Of a stretch of DNA of 64,000 bases, positions 35,031 through 43,348 are shown piece by piece (within the stretch, counting starts at the first letter, position 1; every line of letters starts with the position of its first letter). The stretch covers positions 5,623,501-5,687,500 of the forward strand of contig NZ_CP062229.1 of the NCBI RefSeq assembly GCF_024707545.1, given 5' to 3'. The position numbers and the translations under genes were made by a program. The notes beneath the pieces were generated by a model. That model made no database searches. It saw only the letters and a program-made list of their open reading frames with translations, and had not been told where the DNA came from. Source of the stretch: Mesorhizobium onobrychidis. Its GTDB lineage: Bacteria; Pseudomonadota; Alphaproteobacteria; Rhizobiales; Rhizobiaceae.

Positions 35031-36020
35031 TTACAGGCCCATCGCCGCGAGATCGTCGACAGTGTCCTTGTTGATTGGGACCAGTTGATCGACGATGATG
35101 TTACGGTTTTCGAAGTCCGGCTTGACTGTCCCTAGCCCTTCGATCGTATCGCCGTCCTTGATCTCGTTGCCCTTCATGAGATGGTCAGCCAGCGTGACGA
35201 AAACCTCGCCCGCCTGCTTCGGATTCCACATGAAGCCGCCGGAGATCGCGTCGCTTTTGATGAGCTTCCGGCCCTGGCCTGGCGAGAATGGTCCGAGCAC
35301 GAAAATTTCGCCCACCTTCCGGCGCTCTTCGATTGCGCGGCCAGCGCCGATCGGGCCTTGGCTGCCGAAGGCGAGGAAACCCTTCAAGCCTGGATTTGCG
35401 GAAATCAGGTCAAGCGCAGTGCTGCGGCTCTTGTCTACATCCTCGGCGACGCCATAACGTTCGCCGACAAGCTTCATCTCCGGGTTGTTCTTCTTCAGAT
35501 ATTCGATTGCCGCATCGGCCCAGGCATTGTGCAGCGGCACCGTCAGCGAGCCGACGAACACTGCGTACTCACCCTTGCCGCCCATCTTCTCCGCCAGGAG
35601 CTTGGCATGAGCCTCGCCGAAGCCGGTCGCGGAAGCGAGTTCGAAGTCCCAGTCGGCGCCCTTCTGGCCAGGCGATTCATGCGTGATGACGATGATGCCG
35701 GCGTCCTTGGCCTTCTGCAGGACTGGTTCAAGCACTTTCGCATCATTCGGCACGACGCCGATGACCTTGACGCCCTGCGCGATCAGATCCTCGATGGCGC
35801 GAACTTGCAGTGCTGGATCAGCGCTGGTCGGGCCGACCATGAATGCGTCGATCCCGAGCTTCTGGCCGCGCTCCTTGATACCCGCCTCCATTGCGTTGAA
35901 CCACGGAATGCCGCCGATCTTTACGACGACGCCGACCTTGCCGGCCTGCTGTGCCATCGCAGCGAATGATCCGCCAATCATAAGGGTCGCGGCAAGCGCC
36001 GCGATCATGAGCTTTTTCAT
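35031..36020 (-). CDS. Periplasmic sugar-binding protein (RbsB-like)
   Basis: A protein of 329 residues. Residues 1-24 form a signal peptide ('MKKLMIAALAATLMIG' to 'AMAQQ'). The mature part has the Peripla_BP_4 fold: 'GVVVKIGGIPWFNAMEAGIK', 'DPALQVRAIEDLIAQGVKVI', 'DAGIIVITHESPGQKGADWD', 'GFLAFGSQGPIGAGRAIEER'. ATG 36020 is fixed by a strong GGGAGGAG ribosome binding site. The upstream frame extension is not part of the protein. It is the first gene of the operon, facing the LacI gene. Confidence 0.92.
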   Translation of the reverse strand: MKKLMIAALAATLMIGGSFAAMAQQAGKVGVVVKIGGIPWFNAMEAGIKERGQKLGIDAFMVGPTSADPALQVRAIEDLIAQGVKVIGVVPNDAKVLEPVLQKAKDAGIIVITHESPGQKGADWDFELASATGFGEAHAKLLAEKMGGKGEYAVFVGSLTVPLHNAWADAAIEYLKKNNPEMKLVGERYGVAEDVDKSRSTALDLISANPGLKGFLAFGSQGPIGAGRAIEERRKVGEIFVLGPFSPGQGRKLIKSDAISGGFMWNPKQAGEVFVTLADHLMKGNEIKDGDTIEGLGTVKPDFENRNIIVDQLVPINKDTVDDLAAMGL

Positions 36021-36142
36021 CTGTACTCCTCCCATAACGTTCCTAGTGGGAACACACTCGAGCCGTCGAACGACGGCGGCCGTTAGAAACCTCCCCGAAA
36101 GAGACGGGGCGCTTCCCCATCGATCATCCACCGGTTTTCGCT

Positions 36143-36174
36143 TGCACAATCGATGGTGCAGAAACTATTGTGCA
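36143..36174. promoter_or_regulatory. LacI-type operator in the divergent promoter region
   Basis: TGCACAATCGATGGTGCA (36143-36160) is an 18-bp palindrome with a central CG and one mismatched pair out of nine. An extra half-site, TTGTGCA, lies at 36168-36174 in the opposite orientation. The site sits between the binding-protein gene (start 36020) and the LacI gene (start 36232), so it probably controls both promoters. Confidence 0.65.
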
Positions 36175-36231
36175 TCGAGAAGCTCTCGTCAAGCGGGATA
36201 TTGCTCTAAATAGACGCGCCGGAGGCGCCAG

Positions 36232-37290
36232 ATGGATCAGCGGGTCAAGAAGAAGGCGACGATCTATGACCTATCCGTGCTATCGGGCAGTTCGCCGTCG
36301 ACCGTGAGTGCCGTCCTAAACGGCACTTGGCGCAAGCGCCGCATCAAGGAAAGTACGGCGCAAACAATTCTCAGCCTCGCCGAACTCCACCAATACACCA
36401 CCAATCTGCAAGCGCGAGGCTTGCGACGCTCGCGATCGGGCCTGGTCGGCCTGATGCTGCCCGTCCACGACAATCGCTACTTCTCCTCCATGGCGCAGAC
36501 GTTTGAGGGGCATGTGCGCAGCCGCGGCCAATGCCCGGTCGTGGTTAGCGCCAGCCGCGACCCGGAAGAGGAACGGCGGACCGCGGAGACGCTGATCTCC
36601 TATTCAATCGACCAGCTCTTCATCGTCGGCGCCACCGATCCGGACGGCGTGCACGAGGTCTGCGAACCGGCGGGGCTGAGGCATATCAACATCGACCTGC
36701 CGGGAGCGAAGGCGCATTCGGTGATCAGCGACAATTATGGTGGCGCACGGATGCTGACGGAAGCAATCATCCGCCGCTTCGGCAATGATGATCCTCTGCG
36801 GCCGGACGAGCTGTTTCTGTTTGGCGGCCGCAACGACCACGCCAGCCGCGAACGCATCGCCGCTTTCCATGCGACCAAGAAGGCACTGCTGGGCGCCGAC
36901 CCTGAAGACGGTGTGCAGTCCTCCGGGTATTCGCCTGATATAACTTTGCGTGCCTTTGAGGCGTTTTACCAACGCCATGGCAAGCTGCCGCGCGCGCTGT
37001 TCATCAATTCGTCGATCAATATGGAAGGTCTGCTGCGTTTCATGGCGGGCCGGCCGGCGGAGATGTTTAGTGAGCTCGTCGTCGGTTGCTACGACTACGA
37101 TCCGTTCGGCTCCTTCCTGCCGTTCCCGGTAATCATGGTGCGGCAGAATGTCGAGGCGATGATTACGAAGGCGTTCGAGCTGATCGATGAACCGACGACG
37201 ACGCCACAGACCTTCCTGATTGCGCCAGAGTTGATCCAGCCCAGGTCTGCGCTGAAAGGGCCGCTCGATACTCTGAAGGATATAGCGTGA
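36232..37290 (+). CDS. LacI-family transcriptional regulator
   Basis: A 352-residue repressor. The N-terminal helix-turn-helix reads 'KKATIYDLSVLSGSSPSTVS' and 'AVLNGTWRKRRIKESTAQTI', with 'ARGLRRSRSGLVGLMLP' as hinge. The remainder is a periplasmic-binding-like sensor domain ('FIVGATDPDGVHEV', 'HSVISDNYGGARMLTEAI', 'LFLFGGRNDHASRERIAAF', 'VVGCYDYDPFGSFLPFPVIM'). It is divergent from the transport operon and probably releases the operator at 36143-36174 on binding its sugar or phosphorylated sugar. Confidence 0.92.
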   Translation: MDQRVKKKATIYDLSVLSGSSPSTVSAVLNGTWRKRRIKESTAQTILSLAELHQYTTNLQARGLRRSRSGLVGLMLPVHDNRYFSSMAQTFEGHVRSRGQCPVVVSASRDPEEERRTAETLISYSIDQLFIVGATDPDGVHEVCEPAGLRHINIDLPGAKAHSVISDNYGGARMLTEAIIRRFGNDDPLRPDELFLFGGRNDHASRERIAAFHATKKALLGADPEDGVQSSGYSPDITLRAFEAFYQRHGKLPRALFINSSINMEGLLRFMAGRPAEMFSELVVGCYDYDPFGSFLPFPVIMVRQNVEAMITKAFELIDEPTTTPQTFLIAPELIQPRSALKGPLDTLKDIA

Positions 37291-37598
37291 GTGCGAAATG
37301 GCGCGACAGGATGACCCTGCACGCCCTGAGATTTCAATGGTTTATCATGCCGATCGGCATTGAGACCGATGCCGAACCGCCGCAGAACCTCTTCTCCAAA
37401 AGTGCCGCCGGCCGCCTTCTCCTGGCTGCTTCGCTCACCGTGATCCCATATTGGAGCCACGGTCGCCATCTCCCGTGGAAACCTGTCACGAAAGTGTCGC
37501 CGTCTTCACTGTGAGCCCAATACGGGGCACTTGGGCGCAGGCAAAGGACCAATAGCAGCGAGCATTAGAAGCGATAACGGATTCCAAGAGTGTTCGCA
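37291..37598. other. Gene-free stretch after the LacI gene
   Basis: Short frames only; nothing is recognised and no terminator is clear. Confidence 0.3.
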
Positions 37599-37940
37599 TT
37601 AGAACGTGCCGTCCTTCGGAACCGCCACGATGGCAACGCCAGTGGGGACGTCGCGGGCGACGCCGACGGACCCGAGGTCGAGCTCCGCTGCCTTCAGCGG
37701 ACCGATTGCGATCTCCGCGAACCGGTCGTCGCCGACGCGCCCGATAAGCCTCGTCGGAACGCCGAGGCGATGGGTGAAATACGCAACGTTGGCGGCTTTG
37801 CCGCCGGCGCGTTGGGCGAAGCCGCTGGCCCTAACGGTGCCGCCATCGCCAAGGGAGCCCTGAACGTCGAACTGCAGATCGGCATTGATGCTGCCCAGCG
37901 AGAGCACGATCGGGCGCGGCAATGAAACCTCCTCAACCAT
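37599..37940 (-). pseudogene. N-terminal fragment of a PfkB-family sugar kinase
   Basis: The frame begins 'MVEEVSLPRPIVLSLGSINA', then 'DLQFDVQGSLGDGGTV', 'GGKAANVAYFTHRLG' (the PfkB signature 1 region) and 'RLIGRVGDDRFAEIAIGPLK', and stops after 113 residues. A ribokinase-like enzyme is about 300 residues, so the ATP-binding half and catalytic Asp are missing. The gene was truncated from its 3' end. It may have belonged to a sugar locus that continued here. Confidence 0.7.
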
Positions 37941-38225
37941 TTCGTGCGGAAGTGAGCGACTGATCAAGGAACTCGTGAACAGACGGAGGGTTCCGGGGTC
38001 GGGCCGGCCGAACGGGCTGGTGCTTATTGCGATGGCCAAGGAACCCGCCGCCGACCAGATCGTTTGCGATCTGACCCAGACTAATCGGAACGGAGGCAGA
38101 CATGCTCGACATGCCGCATGCTCGCAACTGCGACGCGCATATAGCCGGTCGGCACTCCGCTCGGGCCGAAGCATGCCAAGACCCGAGCACCCGATACTTA
38201 TCCGTTCGGGCTCTAGACCAGCGTT

Positions 38226-39137
38226 ATGCTGCGCGACGTTGACTATGTCCTGCGAAAACTCGACTGGATGCGCGCCGAAGGCATCTGGCCCAACGGCCTG
38301 CGCTATCTCTGGACCGATGCTTTTGGAGTCGTGCTCTATGTCTCGCTTTACAAGGAGCTCGGCGAGGAACGTTGGCTGGGTGAGGCTGAGCGGCTGGTGG
38401 CGGAGGTCGAGCGTGTGCTCGGTCGGCTGCGCGGATTGAGGATCGGCGAAGCGACAGATCGCGACGGACAGTATTTCCACTACCTGGCGATGTGGCTGTT
38501 CGCCTTGGCGCGTCTCGGCGATCTGAAACCGCGATACCGCGCGCGCGGCATTGAGCTGGCGCGGGACATTCATCCGGCCTTCGTGATCCCCGGCCGCGGC
38601 GTGATCTGGAAAATGCAGGAGGATTTGAGCAGTCCTTATCCGGGTTACGGTCTCGGCAGCATGGATGCCTACGATGGTTACGTCTCCTACCGGATGCTCG
38701 ATGAAGACGCACTGGCGCCCGAGATCGCGCAGATGCATGACCTGATGGAGCGCGACTGGCGCACCCTCGACATCGAACAGGATCTCGGCCTCGGCATGAT
38801 GCTGTGGCTCGCCCACTTCTTTCCCGCCGAGCCATGGGCCAAAGCGCAGACGAAACGTTCGCTGCGGAATTTGGAAACGATGTGGGTCGACCCGCCGGGC
38901 TATTTCAGCCGAGCGCCGTGGCTGCCCGATACGAAATTCGCCTTCACCAATTACGGCGTGTCGCTGGGCCTGCAGGCCGCCGGCGTCTGGCCCGAGCGTA
39001 TCGGGAGGTTGAACACTTTCTTCGAGGATTGGCGCTCCGGCGATGAATACGATCGCGAGGCGATCACCTGGGTGATGGCTTGCACCTCACATCTTCCTGG
39101 TGCGTTTGTAGCTTCCGGACGGCCAAACAACGACTGA
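38226..39137 (+). CDS. Alpha/alpha-barrel-like protein of unknown function
   Basis: A 303-residue protein rich in helices with repeated aromatic and acidic motifs ('RYLWTDAFGVVLYVSLYKEL', 'RDGQYFHYLAMWLFALARL', 'SMDAYDGYVSYRMLDEDAL', 'DIEQDLGLGMMLWLAHFFPA'). This resembles the six-hairpin glycosidase type of fold seen in unassigned conserved proteins. There is no signal peptide. The ATG at 38226 follows an in-frame stop and lacks a ribosome binding site, so the true N-terminus may have been lost with a truncation. It stands alone on the plus strand after the truncated kinase. No function is claimed. Confidence 0.6.
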   Translation: MLRDVDYVLRKLDWMRAEGIWPNGLRYLWTDAFGVVLYVSLYKELGEERWLGEAERLVAEVERVLGRLRGLRIGEATDRDGQYFHYLAMWLFALARLGDLKPRYRARGIELARDIHPAFVIPGRGVIWKMQEDLSSPYPGYGLGSMDAYDGYVSYRMLDEDALAPEIAQMHDLMERDWRTLDIEQDLGLGMMLWLAHFFPAEPWAKAQTKRSLRNLETMWVDPPGYFSRAPWLPDTKFAFTNYGVSLGLQAAGVWPERIGRLNTFFEDWRSGDEYDREAITWVMACTSHLPGAFVASGRPNND

Positions 39138-39150
39138 AGACGGTAAATCC

Positions 39151-39176
39151 GGAACGTTTTCGCGCCGACGCGGGTT
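39151..39176 (+). promoter_or_regulatory. EcfG-type promoter of the FAD/Rieske oxidoreductase gene
   Basis: GGAAC at 39151-39155, 17 nt, then GGTT at 39173-39176, about 40 nt before the ATG at 39216. Confidence 0.55.
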
Positions 39177-39215
39177 GTCGATGGAGATGCATCGAACGCA
39201 TGGGACGCCGGTGAA

Positions 39216-40691
39216 ATGGCCATTCTTTCGGGAAAACCGGGAAGTTGTTGGGTGGCGGCAGCCACCGCTACGAACTATTCTCCGCTCGAGGGCTCGATCC
39301 ATGCCGATGCCGTTGTCGTGGGCGCCGGGATTGTCGGGCTCACGACGGCGCTTCGCCTTTGCGAGGCCGGTCGGTCGGTGATCGTCATCGAAGGCCTGCG
39401 GACAGGCGGCCAGGTGACCGGCCGCTCGACGGCCAAGATCACGACGCAGCACGCGCTGATCTATCGCCATCTCATCGACACTTTCGGGCAGGACCTGGCG
39501 CAGACCTATGCCGATGCGAATTCCGCCGGCGCCGTCCAGATCCGGGAATGGGTTCGCAACTATGCCATTCCCTGCGATCTCGAGGCCAAGAACGCCTATA
39601 CCTACACCTGCGATGCAAGCCGGCGCGCGGAGATCGTGGCCGAGGCAGAGGCCGCGCGCCAAGTTGGGCTGGACGCCGATGTTCTGGAGCGCGCGCCGCT
39701 GCCTTTCGAAACGGCCGCCGCTCTGCGTTTTTCCGACCAGGCTCAGTTCAATCCGGCGATGTATCTGGTTGGCCTGGCTCAAGCGGTGACGGCCCGTGGC
39801 GGACGGATTTTCGAAAACAGCCGCGCGATCTCGATCGGCGAGGCAAGCCGCTGGCGCGTCGTCACCGACAGCGGCACCGTTCACGCCGAGCATGTGGTCG
39901 TCGCCACCAACATGACGGTGAAGAGCCCCGTCGGAATGGCGAACCGCACCCAGCCGCGCTGCCACACTGCCATGGCGTTTCGGATCGATGACCCTCTGGC
40001 TGTCGACGGCATGTTCATCGGCATCGACGATCCGACGCATTCCATCCGCACCGGCCGCGATGCCGAAGGCTCGCTGCTGGTCGCGCTCGGCCCCAAGTTT
40101 GACACGGGCCAGGACGGCGACGTGGCGAAACGGTTCGTCGAGCTGGAACAATGGGCAAGAATGAACCTTCCAGTTGGGGACGTTGCGTGGCGCTGGTGTA
40201 ACGAGGACTATGATACGGCCGATAGAGTTCCGTATGCCGGCGAACCCGATTCGGACAAAGCCTCCGGTTTTCATATCGCCACGGGATTCAACGCCTGGGG
40301 CATCACCAATGGAACGGCCGCAGGCACGATGATCGCGGATTTGATCTGCGCTCGGTCGAGTCCGTTGCAAAGGCTCTACGACCCGGCGCGGTCTTATCCC
40401 GAGGACTTTCATAAGAATGGCCGCAGCCAATCGATTGTCTCAAGCCTCGACGACATCGTTCCCGGCATGGGCGGTGTGATCGTCAGGGGTGACGAAAAGA
40501 TCGCGGCGTGGAGAGACACTGAAGGGGTACTCCACCCCGTTTCGGCGACATGCACCCACAAGGGCTGCACCGTGACCTGGAACAACGCGGACAACACCTG
40601 GGATTGTCCTTGCCATGGCTCGATTTTCGCCGCCGACGGTTCGGTCATCCATGGCCCGGCTCGAAAACCGCTTGCCCCGGCCGCGCTGTAA
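39216..40691 (+). CDS. FAD-dependent oxidoreductase with C-terminal Rieske domain
   Basis: A 491-residue fusion. Residues about 30-60 form the FAD Rossmann motif 'DAVVVGAGIVGLTTALRLCE', and the DAO-type domain runs to about residue 400 ('GFHIATGFNAWGITNGTAAG'). Residues about 410-491 are a Rieske [2Fe-2S] domain with C446-T-H448 ('CTHKGC') and C464-x-x-H467 ('CPCHGS'), plus C451 and C466 as the usual disulfide pair. The DAO-plus-Rieske order is known in a group of unassigned oxidoreductases; the substrate is unknown. It should be cytoplasmic. An EcfG-type promoter suggests stress control. Confidence 0.88.
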   Translation: MAILSGKPGSCWVAAATATNYSPLEGSIHADAVVVGAGIVGLTTALRLCEAGRSVIVIEGLRTGGQVTGRSTAKITTQHALIYRHLIDTFGQDLAQTYADANSAGAVQIREWVRNYAIPCDLEAKNAYTYTCDASRRAEIVAEAEAARQVGLDADVLERAPLPFETAAALRFSDQAQFNPAMYLVGLAQAVTARGGRIFENSRAISIGEASRWRVVTDSGTVHAEHVVVATNMTVKSPVGMANRTQPRCHTAMAFRIDDPLAVDGMFIGIDDPTHSIRTGRDAEGSLLVALGPKFDTGQDGDVAKRFVELEQWARMNLPVGDVAWRWCNEDYDTADRVPYAGEPDSDKASGFHIATGFNAWGITNGTAAGTMIADLICARSSPLQRLYDPARSYPEDFHKNGRSQSIVSSLDDIVPGMGGVIVRGDEKIAAWRDTEGVLHPVSATCTHKGCTVTWNNADNTWDCPCHGSIFAADGSVIHGPARKPLAPAAL

Positions 40692-40719
40692 AAAAAGCGG
40701 CGACTGACACGGCCCGGCG

Positions 40720-41184
40720 TTACCGTGCGTAGGTTCCGACCATCTCGGTCTGCTCCAGCGCATGCTTCTGGGCTTCCTTCCAGACAAGCTGCACGCCCGC
40801 CTGTCCCGGCACACTGAGGCTCGGCACGTCGAGCGCGGCCAGCCGGAAATGATAATGATGGACGCCATGTCCCACTGGCGGCTGCGGGCCGTCGTAATAG
40901 GCATTGCCGAAATCGTTGGTGCCTTGGCGAAGTGCCGACGGACCTGGCTTGCCATCCTGCGCCTCGGCGAGTTCGCTGGCATCGGGCGGGATATTGAACA
41001 CCGCCCAGTGCCCGAAAATCCCGCTCGGCGCGTCGGGATCCTGCACGACAAGAACAAGGCTCTTCGCACCATCCGGAACACCGGACCACTTCAGCGGCGG
41101 CGAGACGTTCTGGCCGTCACGGGTATACCTTTCAGGGATTTTCCCGCCAGCCGGGAACGCCGGGCTGATAAGGGTAAGTGGCAT
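40720..41184 (-). CDS. PEBP-family (YbhB/YbcL-like) protein
   Basis: A 154-residue phosphatidylethanolamine-binding-protein family member without a signal peptide. It has the ligand-site motifs 'DGQNVSPPLKWSGVPDGAKS', 'LVLVVQDPDAPSGIFGHWAV' (DPDAP and GHW) and 'HHYHFRLAALDVP' (HHYHF). The family includes kinase-inhibitor homologues, but bacterial roles are mostly unknown. A second copy is broken at 44413-44864. It is convergent with the oxidoreductase and lies downstream of the DUF2267 gene, as the second copy lies downstream of the second DUF2267 gene. Confidence 0.9.
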   Translation of the reverse strand: MPLTLISPAFPAGGKIPERYTRDGQNVSPPLKWSGVPDGAKSLVLVVQDPDAPSGIFGHWAVFNIPPDASELAEAQDGKPGPSALRQGTNDFGNAYYDGPQPPVGHGVHHYHFRLAALDVPSLSVPGQAGVQLVWKEAQKHALEQTEMVGTYAR

Positions 41185-41237
41185 TTCTATTTCCTCAAAG
41201 AAGCGTTACGGCCGACTGCCGAGATTCCTGCGCTATT

Positions 41238-41675
41238 TCACGCCGCTTGCTGAGCTTCCGCGACGCGCCTGATTTCTGCTGGCAAGGATTCCCAAACCTT
41301 GATCATCTGCCCCTCTCCCACATGGTGAGCGAGCACCTTGGATACGACCCTGAATGCATCCTTGGAATCGACCGGTCGGGTGAATTCCAGCTCCGCCTTG
41401 ATTTTGGCTAGAACCTCGTCGAGCGATCGCAACTTCTCAGGGGTCTTGGAAGGCTGATATTGGTCGTAGTAGGCGCCGCGCACGAGGATCGGCAGCTGCG
41501 AGCCGAGGTGGGCTGCAAGGTCTGGTTGCATGCGGTCCCGCAGGGCGTGGAGCACCGCTCCAAGAACATGCCATGCGATCTGCCGATCCGGTCCCATCTC
41601 GGCCATGATCTCATCGAGCCAGATGTTTGTGGTCTGCAGCGTCTTGTCGAATACGTCGAGTCCGGTGGCGCTCAT
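41238..41675 (-). CDS. DUF2267-family protein
   Basis: A 145-residue helical cytoplasmic protein. It starts 'MSATGLDVFDKTLQTTNIWL' and has 'DRQIAWHVLGAVLHALRDRM' and 'AAHLGSQLPILVRGAYYDQY', the DUF2267 core. The C-terminal half has 'DAFRVVSKVLAHHVGEGQMI'. The start at 41675 has a clear ribosome binding site, and an EcfG-type promoter lies about 50 nt before it. DUF2267 proteins are often found in stress or acid-response neighbourhoods, but no activity is known. It is paralogous to 46337-46837, with near-identical blocks 'VFDKTLQT' and 'LVRGAYYDQ'. Confidence 0.88.
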   Translation of the reverse strand: MSATGLDVFDKTLQTTNIWLDEIMAEMGPDRQIAWHVLGAVLHALRDRMQPDLAAHLGSQLPILVRGAYYDQYQPSKTPEKLRSLDEVLAKIKAELEFTRPVDSKDAFRVVSKVLAHHVGEGQMIKVWESLPAEIRRVAEAQQAA

Positions 41676-41710
41676 CGAAGCCTCCTTTTTCTGCCAACTG
41701 TTCGAATGAC

Positions 41711-42760
41711 TCATTGGACGAAACGGCCTTGGTCGGCTGTTGTTCCCGTTGCCAAGCGTAAAGACCGCCTTCGCGAAAGCGTGTGATCTATTCGGCCAAG
41801 CTTACGCTCGCCAAGCTTACTCAACGCGTTCTCGTCAAGATCTGGCCAGTCAAGATTTGGCCGTGGCCACGCAACGAAAAGAGATTGCCCTTGCCTGTTG
41901 ATGCGGAACAGCATGGGCTTGTTCTGCTGGCGGGATTTCGTCCACTCCTCTTGTATATCTGATGGCTGTGTCACATCCCGGTTATTGGCTGACACGATCA
42001 CATCGCCCGCGCGGAGGCCGTTTTGGTCGGCGAGGCTGTTCGGCGCCACTTCTTGCACGAACAACCCAGCGGTGCCCGGCTGAAGTCCGAGCTGCTGGCG
42101 CGCCTCATCCGAGATCGGACTGAGCGACAGTCCGAGCCGTTGGTCCGGCGCTTCCGGTCCCGGAACAGCACCGGTTTGTTCCTCCTCATCGCTGCGCTGT
42201 CCGATGGTCAGAGCTATTTCCTGCTGAGAGCCCCCCGCGGTTCCTTGTCAGCGTCGCCGATCGCGATCGTCCATGCGCCGGGTTGTACTGCATCGGAGTC
42301 ACCCCAGGCGGTTGTTGTCATGTTGGACCGTGGGTCGATCTTCAGCACCGCGAGGTCGGTTGCCGGATCCCGGCCGACGAGCCGCGCAGGCAAAGTCTGC
42401 TTGTCGGAGAATACGACATGGATTTCGCTTGCATCGGCAACGACATGGTTGTTGGTGACGATGTACCCCTCGGGGCTGATCACAAAGCCGGAACCAAGGG
42501 CCTCTCGCACCTGTGGTTGCGCCGGTCCGAGGCCGGGCCTACCGAAAGGACTGAAAAAGTCATCCAGCGTCGCCTGGTCCTGGATGATCTGTTTGGTCGT
42601 TATTGCGATCACGCTGGAATTTTCTCGCGCACGATCGCCGTGAAGTCGTTTGGGATTTCCTGGGAGGAAACCCGCCGGCCGAGAGCATCAGAGTTCCGGC
42701 GATCAGGCCGGCGGAAACATGGTCTGCGACTTCTCCAGCGCTCAGTGATCAAGCATGTGA
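41711..42760 (-). pseudogene. HtrA/DegP-like serine protease, disrupted and lacking its catalytic serine
   Basis: The minus strand shows a broken HtrA gene. A signal-like stretch ('SAGLIAGTLMLSAGG') and 'QEIPNDFTAIVREKIPA' lie in shifted frames near 42760-42620. Then 'GSGFVISPEGYIVTNNHVVA' supplies the catalytic His and 'DPATDLAVLKID' the Asp (42612-42214). The GNSGGP serine segment and most of the first PDZ domain are deleted. A second PDZ-like part follows ('FVQEVAPNSLADQNGLRAGD', 41711-42064) after further frame changes. No active protease can come from this. Its 3' end contains the EcfG-type promoter of the DUF2267 gene. Confidence 0.8.
41722..41746 (-). promoter_or_regulatory. EcfG-type promoter of the first DUF2267 gene
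   Basis: Minus strand GGAAC at 41746-41742, exactly 16 nt, then CGTT at 41725-41722: a full consensus match about 47 nt before the ATG at 41675. Confidence 0.7.
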
Positions 42761-42783
42761 CGGCTCCAGCATGAGCCAGCGGT

Positions 42784-42990
42784 TCACCAGCGGATTACGA
42801 CAACCTTGTCGTTCCCGTTGGCGAGCTCGACGGCTTCGGTGCCGTCCGGCTTGCGGCTTTCGATCCGGGCACTTTCTGCTGTTTCTATGCCAGCAATGTT
42901 GGCCGCAAAGGCCTCGTCTATCTCGGCAGCACAGACCAGAGTATCCGGTGTCATATCCTTCACTTGGTCCATCAACTCGCGAAGCTTCAT
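42784..42990 (-). CDS. Small conserved-looking protein of unknown function
   Basis: A 68-residue acidic protein ('MKLRELMDQVKDMTPDTLVC', 'ELANGNDKVVVIRW') with an optimal AGGAGG ribosome binding site 6 nt before ATG 42990 and an EcfG-type promoter about 48 nt upstream. The longer open frame running upstream is not needed. The double signal (promoter plus strong ribosome binding site) is the main evidence that it is real. No family is recognised. Confidence 0.65.
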   Translation of the reverse strand: MKLRELMDQVKDMTPDTLVCAAEIDEAFAANIAGIETAESARIESRKPDGTEAVELANGNDKVVVIRW

Positions 42991-43037
42991 GGCGAACCTC
43001 CTTGGCACAGGCCCGGATTCTTTCGGCCGCACGTTCC

Positions 43038-43062
43038 AACCATGTGCCTCCAGAAAAGTTCC
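43038..43062 (-). promoter_or_regulatory. EcfG-type promoter of the 68-residue gene
   Basis: Minus strand GGAAC at 43062-43058, 16 nt, then GGTT at 43041-43038, about 48 nt before the ATG at 42990. Confidence 0.55.
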
Positions 43063-43167
43063 CTGACGAGATTGCGGGAATGTCACGGGATGAACTCTGC
43101 GCAAGGTCTCTCGTAGAGCCCGAGAGAACGGTCTTTGAATGCCACGACCCGACCCCGGAAATTCGTC

Positions 43168-43192
43168 GGAACTTCCAGCCCGCAATCCGGTT
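43168..43192 (+). promoter_or_regulatory. EcfG-type promoter upstream of the MDR oxidoreductase
   Basis: GGAAC at 43168-43172, 16 nt, then GGTT at 43189-43192. The ATG at 43349 lies about 155 nt downstream, so the leader would be long. Confidence 0.45.
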
Positions 43193-43348
43193 AGGTGGGC
43201 AAGGCTTTTGAAGCGGATTGAGTGAATATGATGTCCCCAGTGGTTGGTGAAATCCGCATTCGACTGCCAGGATCGCCGGGTATCCCATTCGCCCGATGCT
43301 CGTCCCGCTTCCAGACCTGCGCTGGACCCCGAAACAAGGAGGAACTCC

